A DNA stretch of 35,000 nucleotides from Acidobacteriota bacterium (GTDB lineage: Bacteria; Acidobacteriota; Terriglobia; UBA7540). The position numbers and the translations under genes are program-made. The notes below the pieces were generated by a model that was given only the letters and a program-made list of their open reading frames with translations, searched no databases and was not told where the DNA came from. This document shows, one piece after another, positions 17,325 through 25,865 of this stretch. Position 1 is the stretch's first letter. Every line of letters starts with the position of its first letter. The stretch spans positions 1 through 35,000 of the forward strand of contig CADDZC010000005.1 of assembly GCA_902812365.1 (NCBI GenBank), read 5' to 3'.

Positions 17325-17942
17325 TCACGCTGCCTTGAGCACGACGGCTTCGAGCACATTGGCCACGTCGGCGCACTTGTCCGTGGTCGCCTCCAGCACT
17401 TCGTAGATTTCCTTCCACTTGATCACTTCGATCGGATCATTGGAGTTTTCAAAGAGCCGGGCGATGCATTCGCCTTTGATGCGGTCGGCTTCTTCTTCCA
17501 GGTGGGCGAGTTGCTCGCAATACTCCAGCACCTTTTCGGGCTTGCGTAACTCCGCCACGGCCTGCACCAGGATTTCCGCGCCGTGCACAATGACGCGCGC
17601 CAGCCTTCCCGCCCCCGGCGTCACCGCCGTGACCTTATACATGACCATGCGTCCGGCGACGGCATCGATCAGATCGAGCACGTCATCGAGGGCGGAACTG
17701 AGCGAGTGGATGTCTTCGCGGTCGAAGGGAGTGATGAACGTGCGATTGAGCTTCATCATCAGTTCATGGGTGAGCTGGTCCCCCATGTGTTCGATGAATT
17801 TAATCTCCGTGACCCGCTTTTCCACACCGTGGTCGTCGAAGTGATCGAACAGTTCGACGAGCTTGCGGGCAGCCTCCCCGATATTGGCGGCTTGCCGCTC
17901 GAAGAGCTCATAGAACTTTTCGTCGCGCGGTATCAGTTCCAA
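17325..17942 (-). CDS. DUF47/PhoU-like accessory protein of the Pit transporter
   Basis: A 205-residue all-helical cytoplasmic protein of the DUF47 (YkaA/PhoU-like) family, commonly encoded beside pit and thought to regulate phosphate uptake. The N-terminus ELIPRDEKFYELFERQA and the later EHMGDQLTHELMMKLN and IHSLSSALDDVLDLIDA stretches are family hallmarks; the acidic pairs in these helices bind metal in PhoU-like folds. The start is a TTG at 17942: GGAG lies 9 bases before it (complement of 17949-17952), an in-frame stop lies just upstream, and no ATG fits the conserved N-terminus. It precedes pit in the transcription direction. Confidence 0.9.
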   Translation of the reverse strand: MELIPRDEKFYELFERQAANIGEAARKLVELFDHFDDHGVEKRVTEIKFIEHMGDQLTHELMMKLNRTFITPFDREDIHSLSSALDDVLDLIDAVAGRMVMYKVTAVTPGAGRLARVIVHGAEILVQAVAELRKPEKVLEYCEQLAHLEEEADRIKGECIARLFENSNDPIEVIKWKEIYEVLEATTDKCADVANVLEAVVLKAA

Positions 17943-18173
17943 GAAAAACTCCGGGCTGATAAGGACCTGCTATGTGATTGTTACCGAAATGGATCGGGAA
18001 GGCAAGGACCGTCGCGGACCGACGGCAAAACGCTGGCCGACGAAGCCGGTCACGAGCCAGCCACGACTTCCCGCCACGAGAACGTTCAAGCCGCCGTTCC
18101 GGCCTTCTGCAGCCGACCGGAAGCGGTTCATTGCGGGGCGTGGGTTGCCCATGGGATTTTCACAGCCACGCCG

Positions 18174-18422
18174 TCACGACGCCGGCAAAGGCTTCGGCGC
18201 CGGCAGAGCAGCAAGCTGCCGGGCTTTCACCACGGATTCAAATCCCACCCGCTTGTGGCTGCCATCGCAAAACGGTTTGTCCTGGGATTGACCGCAGCGG
18301 CAAAGGCTGATGGCGGTGCGACCGGCAAGATCAAAAGCGTTGCCCTCGGGGTCACAAATCGTGAAGTCCCCCTCGACCCGCAAAGGCCCGTTCGGTCTGA
18401 CGGTGATTTTCGTTTCTCGCAA
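18174..18422 (-). CDS. CDGSH iron-sulfur domain protein
   Basis: An 82-residue soluble protein with the [2Fe-2S] CDGSH motif: Cys41, Cys43, Cys52 and His56 in CRCGQSQDKPFCDGSH, the three-Cys/one-His set of mitoNEET-like proteins. These bind a redox-active, acid-labile cluster and are linked to electron transfer or iron-sulfur handling; the bacterial role is mostly unknown. I place the start at TTG 18422 since AGGAGG (complement of 18428-18433) is 5 bases upstream and the protein then begins directly with the domain; a longer open frame to 18560 has no ribosome site or conserved content. The gene sits alone between the DUF47 gene and the debranching enzyme gene. Confidence 0.88.
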   Translation of the reverse strand: MRETKITVRPNGPLRVEGDFTICDPEGNAFDLAGRTAISLCRCGQSQDKPFCDGSHKRVGFESVVKARQLAALPAPKPLPAS

Positions 18423-18655
18423 GAGATCCTCCTCTAGACTCCGTTCAGGGCACAGCAGTACCCCGCAGCGGCGGGCTCGCCGGATGACCGTTCGATCGCG
18501 CGATGGAGCCGCCCGAGGCCAGCCCAGGGAAATCATAGCAGTTTCGACGGGTCCGCGCACGGACTATCCTGGACAGATTCACGATCGCCGGCGGCAGCCA
18601 CTCCAGTCCCCCGCCGTCTATCGGCATCTGAACAACCGCATTCCTGCGGAGCCGC

Positions 18656-20842
18656 CTACTGGAGCGAGACAATTTCCACGTCACCCTCCCGATGGAGAAC
18701 GTTCACGCTAACGTTTTCCTTCGAGCGCGAGATGGAAAGATCCACGGAAGCGTCCATGACCCGGAGGCCCTGGATGCGGATTTCGGGCACGGACTCAGGA
18801 AGAAAGGCGTGGGTGAAGCGGATTTGGGGCGGCGAGGCGGTGATGGAGATTCCCAAGCACGCGCCCAGCAGCATAAAGACGGCTCCGGCCGACCATGCCT
18901 GGGGAGAGCAGGCCACCGGATACAGAGTCGGTCCCTCTCCGGGACGCCTCGGGAATCCGCAAAAGAGCTCCGGCAGCCGATGCAGCTCCAGAAAGATTGC
19001 GGCATCGAACAGGCCGGTGAACAGGCGGGCGACCGATTCGCCGAGGCCGTAGCGTGCCATGCCCCACCCGATCAGGGCGTTGTCATGAGGCCAGACCGAG
19101 CCATTATGGTAGGACATGGGATTATATCGAAGCGCCTCGGAGCTCAGCGTGCGGATGCCCCACCCGGTGAACATGTCGTCTTCGAGCAAGGCGCGTGCGA
19201 CGCGGTGAGCGTGATCGACGGAAGCAATGCCGGTGAAAAGGCAATGTCCTGCGTTCGACGTCCGCACCTGACAGGGCCGCTTTCGGCCGTCGAGCGCCAG
19301 AGCGTAGCTGGAGATTTCGTCGCACCAGAATTGCTTCTCGAATTTGTCCCGGAGGCGGGCTGCCTGCGCCCGCAGCGTCGAAGCCTGGCCCTCTCGACCG
19401 AGCGCCTGGGCGAGTTCCGCCGCTCGCTGGCACGCAGCGTAAACGTATCCCTGGACCTCGCACAGCGCAATGGGCGGCTCCGCCAGCGCTCCATGACTGT
19501 GGAATACAGAGTCTCGCGAGTCCTTCCAGCCCTGATGCTCGAGACCCTTGGGGGAGCGCCGCGAATACTCGACGAAGCCGTCCCCGTCCGCGTCGCCGTA
19601 ATGGTCCATCCAGTGGAGGGCCTTCTCGATGTTGGGCCAGATACTCTCGACCAGGGCTCGATCGCCGGTGCGCTCGAAGTAAGCGCCGGCCAGCACGACA
19701 AAGAGCGGAGTGGCGTCCACACTGCCGTAATAGCGTGCGAAGGGAACCTCCTTCAACGCCGCCATCTCCCCTTTTCGCGTTTCGTGAAGAATTTTTCCCG
19801 GCTCGGCGTCCGCTTGCGGATCACTTTCCGTTGCCTGGGTGGAGGCCAGATAGCGAAGCACGCCGCGCGCAATCGCCGGCTCCATCCAGAGCGTCTCGAG
19901 CGCCGTAATGATGCCGTCGCGTCCGAACGCCGTGTTGAACCACGGAACTCCGGCATAAGGGTAAGGGCCTTGAGGCGTTTCGGTGATCAGCATGCGTAAG
20001 TCGGCAAAGGCCCGGTTTACCCAATCGTTGAACTGCTCGTTCGAGGTGTGAATCTTGCACTGGCGGAGGCGAGCCGTTTCGAGCTCCTTTTCCACCTCTT
20101 CAAAAGCGGCTTCAAATGACAGAGTTCGGGGGCGGAGGGCGGATTGCGATTCACAGGCCACGGTCATCCACAGCACATCCCGGCCCTTTGGCGGCAAGAC
20201 CAGATCAAACTTCAGCTCGGCGGCATCCACGCGTGTCGGCTGCGGCACGCACTGAATGCGGCTGCGGCGGACGACGCGGTCCAATCCTTCGTAGGCTAGC
20301 ACCATGCCGCCCGCTTCGAGATGCACGCCCAGGGACCGCCCCTTGCGTTCTCGCCGAATCCCCCGCACTTCGAAGACATCGGCGAAGTCCGATCCGAGCT
20401 GGACGGACAGACACACGGTGACCGGAGCCAAGCTGTAGTTGGTGATGGCGATGCGCTCGTAACAGGCGGCGTTCCATAAGAATTTCTCGCGCGATAGGTA
20501 CAGGGTACCTCGAGGGAGGGCGACATTGCCATCGACGAGGATATCGGGATTGGTGAGGTCGACCGTCAGCAGCATATTGTCCTCTTTGACCGCGGAGCTC
20601 AGCAGCATCGGACGGTCGCCATTGAGCCGCAGCACGAGGTGGGAGAGGAATCGGGTTTCTTCGTGGTAAAACCCCTGGGCTCCCGAGCCGATCGGCTCGA
20701 TGTCGCCGTGGCGGTCGAAAATGGCGAAGCTATCGCCATGCTTGAGGACTTGCGTACGGCTGTCTGCCAGCGAAGACGTTGCGAGGATGTAAAAATGGTC
20801 TTTGACACGGATGACCTCTTCGACCCCATTTCGGGTGGTCAT
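18656..20842 (-). CDS. Amylo-alpha-1,6-glucosidase / glycogen debranching-type enzyme
   Basis: A 728-residue glycoside hydrolase. The N-terminal 300 residues are a beta-rich domain of the bacterial GDE N-terminal type (FAIFDRHGDIEP, then GFYHEETRFLSHLVLRLNG). The C-terminal part is an (alpha/alpha)6-barrel catalytic domain with GVPWFNTAFGRDGIITA, GLEHQGWKDSRDSV and SYHNGSVWPHDNALIGWG, where acidic residues of the GRD and KDSRD segments are probably catalytic. Such enzymes cleave alpha-1,6 branch points of glycogen or related glucans. The start at ATG 20842 has GGGAGGG (complement of 20853-20859) upstream; an ATG at 20887 lacks that. No signal peptide, so cytoplasmic. It follows the GT4 gene on the same strand. 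Exact substrate is not certain: related proteins act on other oligosaccharides. Confidence 0.88.
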   Translation of the reverse strand: MTTRNGVEEVIRVKDHFYILATSSLADSRTQVLKHGDSFAIFDRHGDIEPIGSGAQGFYHEETRFLSHLVLRLNGDRPMLLSSAVKEDNMLLTVDLTNPDILVDGNVALPRGTLYLSREKFLWNAACYERIAITNYSLAPVTVCLSVQLGSDFADVFEVRGIRRERKGRSLGVHLEAGGMVLAYEGLDRVVRRSRIQCVPQPTRVDAAELKFDLVLPPKGRDVLWMTVACESQSALRPRTLSFEAAFEEVEKELETARLRQCKIHTSNEQFNDWVNRAFADLRMLITETPQGPYPYAGVPWFNTAFGRDGIITALETLWMEPAIARGVLRYLASTQATESDPQADAEPGKILHETRKGEMAALKEVPFARYYGSVDATPLFVVLAGAYFERTGDRALVESIWPNIEKALHWMDHYGDADGDGFVEYSRRSPKGLEHQGWKDSRDSVFHSHGALAEPPIALCEVQGYVYAACQRAAELAQALGREGQASTLRAQAARLRDKFEKQFWCDEISSYALALDGRKRPCQVRTSNAGHCLFTGIASVDHAHRVARALLEDDMFTGWGIRTLSSEALRYNPMSYHNGSVWPHDNALIGWGMARYGLGESVARLFTGLFDAAIFLELHRLPELFCGFPRRPGEGPTLYPVACSPQAWSAGAVFMLLGACLGISITASPPQIRFTHAFLPESVPEIRIQGLRVMDASVDLSISRSKENVSVNVLHREGDVEIVSLQ

Positions 20843-21013
20843 TGCGGATCTTCCCTCCCGCCCTGTCAGTCCGGCTCTCCAGCGCAACTGCGGGACGGCC
20901 CTCTCGAAAGTCGCCCTCCCGATGGGAATGAGACTGGCGCCATCCCTCTGCAGGCTTTGGGACGATTCTGAGGGCTAATGCCGGCGTTCCGTGATTGCCG
21001 CCTGACGATTTCA

Positions 21014-21050
21014 GGCGTGGCCTCGTCGTAATCCTTGCCGAGGCCACGCC
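21014..21050 (-). terminator. Long perfect hairpin between the GT4 and debranching-enzyme genes
   Basis: GGCGTGGCCTCG (21014-21025) and CGAGGCCACGCC (21039-21050) form a perfect 12-base-pair stem with a 13-base loop, 17 bases after the GT4 stop codon. There is no T-tract on the minus strand, so it may reduce read-through or protect the upstream message rather than act as a full terminator. Confidence 0.45.
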
Positions 21051-21066
21051 TTGCAGTTCCTTGACG

Positions 21067-22275
21067 TTAGTTGTTTTCCCATAGGGTCGGCAATCCCTCC
21101 GGCACGATGGAAAAGTCCTGAAAAGGACCGTTGCTCCGCGGCACCGGCCCGCGCGATGAAGCCGTCACCGCCACAGGGTCGTCGTTCCGAAACCACGGGC
21201 GATTCGCAGCGTCCCCTCTGGCGAAGGCGGCCGCGGCCACCTTCGCGGGCCTCTTTTCCCGCAACCCTTCGTAAACGCGCAGGTAGTCGCTGGCCATGCG
21301 CTCCACCGTGAATCGCTGCTCGAAGACTTGGCGACAGCGCCGGCGGTCGAGGGTGGGAACGCGCTGGACGGCCTCCACGGCTTCTTCGATGTTGCCGACG
21401 ATATAACCGGATACTCCGTCCTCTACAATTTCCGGCACCGAGCCACGCCGGAAGGCAATGACCGGCGTTCCGCAGGCCATCGCTTCGATCATGACGAGTC
21501 CAAAGGGTTCCGGCCAATCGATCGGCAGCAGCAAAGCATAGGCGTTGCCGAGGAACTCGTTCTTTTCTTGCTCTCCGATTTCACCCACGAACTCGACGAA
21601 CGGCTCGGACAGCAGGGGCCGGACGACCTCCCGGAAATACTCGCGGTCGGCCCGATCAACCTTAGCGGCAATGCGCAATTTCATTCCCGACCGTCTCGCG
21701 ATCTCCACGGCCCGATCCACGCCTTTCTCGGGGGAAATCCGCCCGAGGAACGCTAGGTACTCTCCACAACGCCCCTCGAAGCGATAAAGATCGGTGGGCA
21801 GGCCGTGGTACACCGTTGCCTGCCAGTTGAGCCAGGGAAGGGGTTCGCGCTGAGCATTCGAAATAGAAACGACGGGCATCTCTTTAAACTCCCGATAGAG
21901 CGGGACTAAGTCGGGGATGTCTAATCGGCCGTGCAAGGTCGTCAGATGCGGAATTCGCTGCCGCCGGCTGGACGGAAAATGAAGGTAATCAATATGAAAA
22001 TGGATGACGTCGAAATCGCTCGCCTGCCTGATGACCTGCTCTAGCATGACGATGTGGTGAGCCAGCTGATCGATGCAGCCCGGATCCAGCCGTAAGGCCC
22101 GCGGCGTCCGGGATACCAAGCGAGCCTTCGTGACCGAGTCACCGCTGGCAAAAAGGGTGACCTCATGCCCCTGTCGTACCAGTTCTTCTGTCAGATAGGA
22201 AACCACACGTTCTGTGCCGCCGTAGAGTTTAGGGGGGACACTCTCATAGAGCGGCGCTACTTGTGCGATCTTCAT
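21067..22275 (-). CDS. Glycosyltransferase family 4 (GT-B fold)
   Basis: A 402-residue cytoplasmic enzyme transferring a sugar from a nucleotide-sugar donor with retention. The N-terminal Rossmann domain has the start KIAQVAPLYESVPPKLYGGTERVV with the glycine loop; the C-terminal domain has LGRISPEKGVDRAVEIARR (donor-site Arg and Lys) and the EPFGLVMIEAMACGTPVIA segment with the two conserved Glu of GT4. A GT4 core ends near residue 335; the last 65 residues are low-complexity, rich in Arg, Ala, Pro and Asn, and look like a lineage-specific tail. ATG 22275 is preceded by GGAGGT at 6 bases. The gene precedes the debranching enzyme and may share its pathway. Acceptor and donor cannot be told from sequence. 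Confidence 0.88.
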   Translation of the reverse strand: MKIAQVAPLYESVPPKLYGGTERVVSYLTEELVRQGHEVTLFASGDSVTKARLVSRTPRALRLDPGCIDQLAHHIVMLEQVIRQASDFDVIHFHIDYLHFPSSRRQRIPHLTTLHGRLDIPDLVPLYREFKEMPVVSISNAQREPLPWLNWQATVYHGLPTDLYRFEGRCGEYLAFLGRISPEKGVDRAVEIARRSGMKLRIAAKVDRADREYFREVVRPLLSEPFVEFVGEIGEQEKNEFLGNAYALLLPIDWPEPFGLVMIEAMACGTPVIAFRRGSVPEIVEDGVSGYIVGNIEEAVEAVQRVPTLDRRRCRQVFEQRFTVERMASDYLRVYEGLREKRPAKVAAAAFARGDAANRPWFRNDDPVAVTASSRGPVPRSNGPFQDFSIVPEGLPTLWENN

Positions 22276-22338
22276 GCGCCTACCTCCCAAGAAGACACTT
22301 TTTGTCGGCGCCTACAGGCCGAACACGACTTACCGAAA

Positions 22339-22368
22339 ATTATATTTCGAGACGCTCGGCGGCCTCAA
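22339..22368 (-). promoter_or_regulatory. Candidate sigma-70 promoter of the GT4 gene
   Basis: On the minus strand a consensus TATAAT (complement of 22339-22344) follows TTGAGG (complement of 22363-22368) after 18 bases. The predicted start near 22331 leaves a leader of about 55 bases before the ATG at 22275. Confidence 0.6.
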
Positions 22369-22478
22369 GAGGTCTCGGTACAACGCGAAGACCCAGGGCT
22401 CCGCCAGAAGGAGGCGACAGCCCGAGCCAGAAGGCCGGGGCACTACCGAGCGGACTTAACACATGTAGTGGTGACCTG

Positions 22479-22507
22479 TTGTGTACGACCACGGTAGGCT
22501 TTATACT
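22479..22507 (+). promoter_or_regulatory. Candidate sigma-70 promoter of the orphan helical protein gene
   Basis: TTGTGT (22479-22484) and TATACT (22502-22507) are 17 bases apart. The -10 box is good and the -35 box weak. It is back-to-back with the GT4 promoter. Transcription would begin near 22514, which argues against the in-frame GTG at 22519 as the start codon. Confidence 0.45.
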
Positions 22508-22602
22508 CGGGGCGTGCGGTGAATCGAGTTGGCGGTCCTTTCGCCGGAAAAAAGATGATTCTTGAGGAGCCGGTGGAGGCCGGAATCGTTGAGAGGGACA
22601 CT

Positions 22603-23661
22603 ATGGGACGACCACCCACCACCATGGCCGAGCTTCAGGCACTAGGTGCCATTGCCAAAGCCCGGCGGGATAATCTAAGGATCCTGTTCGAGGGAACGCA
22701 GCTCTCATTCAACAAGTGGGCTCGGGAGAAGACCGTCAAAGAATCTCTCAGCGATGGCCACAAAATCTACAAAGGCATCAGTTCCATGATCAAGGGCATC
22801 CAGACCGGCTCGAAGTCTGTGGCCGCCATCCACGAGGCTGTCGAAATCCCGGCTACTACCCACGAATTCCTTCAGATTTGTATGGATTTGGACGATCTTA
22901 ACGAGGTGACGGCCGCTCTGACGGTCGAACTTGCCCAGCAGTTGATCCACGAGGTGACTCCCTTTATTGGCGTGCTGACGAGCGGCTACAAATCGGTAAA
23001 ATATTGGAGGGCTGTGGTCAAAGGAGCGCGGGAGCTTTACAAGAGTGATTACTACCTCGAGGGCGTGCTTCCCGGCGACCCTTTTGCCGCAGCGGAAGCC
23101 GTCAAAGTGGTTATCGAGCGGTACATCGCCGCCAACACCATTGAGGCGTCCCGCAACACCGCCGCCGCCGCAACCAAAATCGCCGGTCTGTTCGCCGATC
23201 TCGGAACGGCAACCACCGCCGCTGTAGGTGCGGCGAGCGCCCTAGCCAAGCTGATTCTAACTTTATACGAGCTGGGCCGCGATTGGAAAGAGATGAACGC
23301 CGGCAACAAACTTTTGCAGGATCCCGCGGCTATCGATCTGAATGTGTTTAGGATATGCCCCCTTCTCGGCTGTTACGTCATCGCCTGCTCAGACACGAGC
23401 AACGTCGTCAATTTCTTTGTTTCCGAGATCGGCCTGCCGGGCTGGATGGACAAGGTAGAAAGACTCAAAAAGCAGCAGCTCGATCCCCTCATCAAGATCT
23501 CCAACCGGGCGATTGTGAACTCTCGCCTTCATCTGGAGGGGCTCAAGTCAACTAAAGGGACGATTAAGGAAAAAGGCTTTTCGGACAAAATAAAGGCGAA
23601 CGTGGTTCAGAATTTTAAACGCTTGATCCGATCCAATGCCAGTATTGCGGCAGGAAGATAG
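22603..23661 (+). CDS. Orphan helical protein of unknown function
   Basis: I do not recognise this 352-residue protein. It appears almost wholly alpha-helical, with an Ala-rich hydrophobic stretch (IAGLFADLGTATTAAVGAAS and following, about residues 195-230) long enough for a helical hairpin or membrane association, a shorter hydrophobic segment around PFIGVLTSGYKS, and a Cys cluster in RICPLLGCYVIACSD near residue 270. The C-terminal 90 residues are Lys-rich and basic. There is no signal peptide. The ATG at 22603 follows GAGAGGG with about 5 bases spacing; in-frame alternatives are ATG 22555 and GTG 22519. Codon use looks like that of its neighbours. It stands alone, divergent from the GT4 gene, behind its own promoter. 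A membrane-active or scaffold role is possible but is only a guess. Confidence 0.7.
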   Translation: MGRPPTTMAELQALGAIAKARRDNLRILFEGTQLSFNKWAREKTVKESLSDGHKIYKGISSMIKGIQTGSKSVAAIHEAVEIPATTHEFLQICMDLDDLNEVTAALTVELAQQLIHEVTPFIGVLTSGYKSVKYWRAVVKGARELYKSDYYLEGVLPGDPFAAAEAVKVVIERYIAANTIEASRNTAAAATKIAGLFADLGTATTAAVGAASALAKLILTLYELGRDWKEMNAGNKLLQDPAAIDLNVFRICPLLGCYVIACSDTSNVVNFFVSEIGLPGWMDKVERLKKQQLDPLIKISNRAIVNSRLHLEGLKSTKGTIKEKGFSDKIKANVVQNFKRLIRSNASIAAGR

Positions 23662-23717
23662 GATCTCGTCAAAGATGGAACGGAACTCGCTTCGGCCCGT
23701 CGTGTGGGGCAAGCAGA

Positions 23718-23737
23718 GGCGGGCTGCTTCGCCCGCC
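23718..23737. repeat. GC-rich hairpin downstream of the orphan gene
   Basis: GGCGGGC (23718-23724) and GCCCGCC (23731-23737) form a perfect 7-base-pair stem with a 6-base loop. No T-tract follows on either strand, so it may be a weak terminator or a REP-like element; I saw no other copy in the window. Confidence 0.35.
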
Positions 23738-23890
23738 GCAGGCGTGATGCGGTTAGGGAGGCCCGCGGCGTTTGAGATCAGCACATTCTGCCGTCTGAAT
23801 CTCCCTCGCCTGCACGGCAACTCCCTCTGTTGAAGATAAAGCGAGCGCGGAGCGAAGGTTCAACCTGGGTTCATCAGGCGATTATAAGAC

Positions 23891-23967
23891 TGGGGTGAGC
23901 GACGGGATTCGAACCCGCGACATCCAGATCCACAGTCTGGCGCTCTACCAGCTGAGCTACGCTCACC
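23891..23967 (-). tRNA. tRNA-His (anticodon GUG)
   Basis: On the minus strand the acceptor arm GTGAGCG pairs with CGCTCAC; the D arm is GCTCAGCTGGTAGAGC; the anticodon arm CCAGA-CTGTGGA-TCTGG shows anticodon GUG; the T arm contains GGTTCGAATCC. The extra G at -1 (base 23967), characteristic of tRNA-His, faces discriminator C73 (23894), and the CCA end is encoded (23891-23893). It is a substrate type for queuosine modification, whose last enzyme QueG is in this window. Confidence 0.97.
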
Positions 23968-24000
23968 GTTCGAAGGCGCGCAAAAGCATGCCGTTGCTTC

Positions 24001-24030
24001 GTTGTAGCATCCAGCGAGGCGGCGTGTCAA
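24001..24030 (-). promoter_or_regulatory. Promoter of tRNA-His
   Basis: On the minus strand a consensus TTGACA (complement of 24025-24030) and TACAAC (complement of 24001-24006) are 18 bases apart, placing the transcription start roughly 27 bases before the tRNA. Confidence 0.6.
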
Positions 24031-24118
24031 CGCAACCGCAATGGGGAGAGCTGAAACAGACTGGCAGGGCGCGGCATTGGTCGCGGTTTGTGCGCTTTGT
24101 ACTTGATACTGCATACCC

Positions 24119-25501
24119 ATGCGCTACAACAACATCTTGGAAGCGATTGGCCACACGCCCCTGGTCCGACTGCATCGCCTGCCGCGGGATTCCAAGGCCG
24201 AGGTGTGGGCGAAGTGCGATTACCTGAACCCCGGTGGGAGTGTCAAGGACCGCATCGGCGTCGCCATGATTGAAGACGCGGAACGGCGGAGACTGCTCCA
24301 ACCCGGAGGGACGATCGTCGAGGGTACTTCAGGGAACACGGGGATGGGGCTGGCGCTCGTTGCGGTTGTCAAGGGTTACAAGGCCATCTTTACCATGGCG
24401 GACAAGCAGTCCAAGGAGAAGGTCGATGTGCTCAAAGCGCTCGGGGCGGAGGTCATCGTGTGTCCCACCGCCGTACCGCCCGAGGATCCGCGCAGCTATC
24501 ATTCCGTGGTAGATAAACTGGCGCGGGACGTCCCCGGCGCCTATCATCCCAACCAGTATTCCAACCCAGTGAACCCGGAAATCCACTATCGCACCACCGG
24601 CCCCGAAATTTGGGAGGATACGGAGGGCCGCATCACCCATTTCGTGGCCGGAATGGGCACCGGCGGCACGATTACTGGTGTGGGCCGGTATCTCAAGGAG
24701 AAGAATCCCCGCATCCGAATCATTGGCGCCGATCCGGTCGGCTCGATCCTGTACGACTTTTTCCATGCAGGTCAACTTCCAGCGGCGGAGCCATACAAAG
24801 TGGAAGGCATCGGCGAGGATTTCATACCCAGCACGCTGGATTTTAGCGTGATTGACGACGTGAAGCGGGTCACTGATAAAGAATCGTTTCTCTGGACGCG
24901 CCGGCTGGCGCGCCTCGAAGCCCTGTTTGCTGGAGGCTCGGCGGGAACGGCAATGGCCGCCGCCATGCAGGTCTTGCCTTCCCTGAAGGAGGGCGACTGC
25001 ATGGTAGTATTCATTCCGGACAGCGGCACGCGTTATCTGGGCAAGATTTACAACAACGAGTGGATGAAGGACAACCGATTCCTGGAATCATCCGTGCCCC
25101 TGACCGCCGCCGAGATTGTGCGGGCTAAAACCGCGATGGGCGGCACCGGCGAATTGATCGTCGCCGCGCCGGCCGAGACTATCGCTCAGGCCCTCCACCG
25201 CATGCAGGCCCACGACTTCTCGCAGTTACCCGTCTTCGAGGACGGCCGTCCCGTCGGGGCGGTTTATGAGGATGACATCTTGAATTTGGCGCTCGAAGGC
25301 AGGGACTTGACGAAGGTGGTCGTGCGCGAAGTCATGGGAGAACCGTTTCCCGTGGTACAACCGGCAACCGCCATCGACCACATTACCGTCAACATTACCC
25401 GCCAATGTCCCGCGGTGTTTGTGGAGCTCGGTCGCGGACACTTCGAGATTTTGACCAAGTACGATCTGCTCCACGCCGTCGCCAGGGCTGTAGACCGCTG
25501 A
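24119..25501 (+). CDS. cbs: Cystathionine beta-synthase with C-terminal CBS-domain pair
   Basis: A PLP enzyme that condenses serine and homocysteine to cystathionine, the first step of reverse transsulfuration; it can also release hydrogen sulfide. The 460-residue protein has the fold-type II PLP core: NPGGSVKDR with the PLP lysine at 43, the GTSGNTG loop (69-75), MGTGGTITG for the phosphate, and FAGGSAGTA near the end of the core. Residues from about 335 form two CBS domains (HDFSQLPVFEDGRPVGAVYE in the first), the regulatory module of the eukaryotic-type enzyme. No N-terminal haem-binding domain is present. The ATG at 24119 has no ribosome site before it, and GATACT at 24105-24110 could be a -10 box placing the start 6-8 bases upstream, so the mRNA may be nearly leaderless. 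Cysteine synthase is the alternative, but the CBS pair favours this call. Confidence 0.9.
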   Translation: MRYNNILEAIGHTPLVRLHRLPRDSKAEVWAKCDYLNPGGSVKDRIGVAMIEDAERRRLLQPGGTIVEGTSGNTGMGLALVAVVKGYKAIFTMADKQSKEKVDVLKALGAEVIVCPTAVPPEDPRSYHSVVDKLARDVPGAYHPNQYSNPVNPEIHYRTTGPEIWEDTEGRITHFVAGMGTGGTITGVGRYLKEKNPRIRIIGADPVGSILYDFFHAGQLPAAEPYKVEGIGEDFIPSTLDFSVIDDVKRVTDKESFLWTRRLARLEALFAGGSAGTAMAAAMQVLPSLKEGDCMVVFIPDSGTRYLGKIYNNEWMKDNRFLESSVPLTAAEIVRAKTAMGGTGELIVAAPAETIAQALHRMQAHDFSQLPVFEDGRPVGAVYEDDILNLALEGRDLTKVVVREVMGEPFPVVQPATAIDHITVNITRQCPAVFVELGRGHFEILTKYDLLHAVARAVDR

Positions 25502-25865
25502 GCGGATAGAGCGGCCGCCGCCGATCCTCTGGCACGCTGTCATCCTCGCCATCGGCTTGACACATCCGCGCGGTGAAACGGCTTTGCGTCCAGAAAACCC
25601 GCTGTGGCGAAATTGCCCTCCGCTCGGGGCCCGCTAGCGTGACCAGAGAGAGGCTTTGAGCTCGCCAAGTGCAGCCACGGACGACCCGAGCTGCTTCGGG
25701 CGCCAAAGACCATCGAAGTGGCGATTTGTCAATGACTTGTATCACCAAGGCCAGCTCCGATGATACCGGGACGCGTATGTCGAGAATGGCATCATCCGGC
25801 CTAAAGTACCTGGAATGCTGCCCCGTCGACAATTTGCCCCTGCCCGCCTACAATCAGGAATCGTT
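25502..25865. other. Intergenic region between cbs and the metallo-hydrolase gene
   Basis: A 364-base stretch. Open frames on both strands exist, including one of 145 codons on the minus strand, but they start inside neighbouring genes or lack ribosome sites and show no recognisable residues. A consensus TTGACA lies at 25557-25562 with no matching -10 box. I see no hairpin terminator. Confidence 0.4.

Noticed and set aside
18423-18560. A 46-residue N-terminal extension of the CDGSH protein
   Set aside because: An AGGAGG site stands 5 bases before TTG 18422, and the extension has no conserved content.
25395-25832. A 145-codon open frame on the minus strand after cbs
   Set aside because: It overlaps the end of cbs, has no recognisable motif and no ribosome site; composition fits a chance frame in GC-rich DNA.
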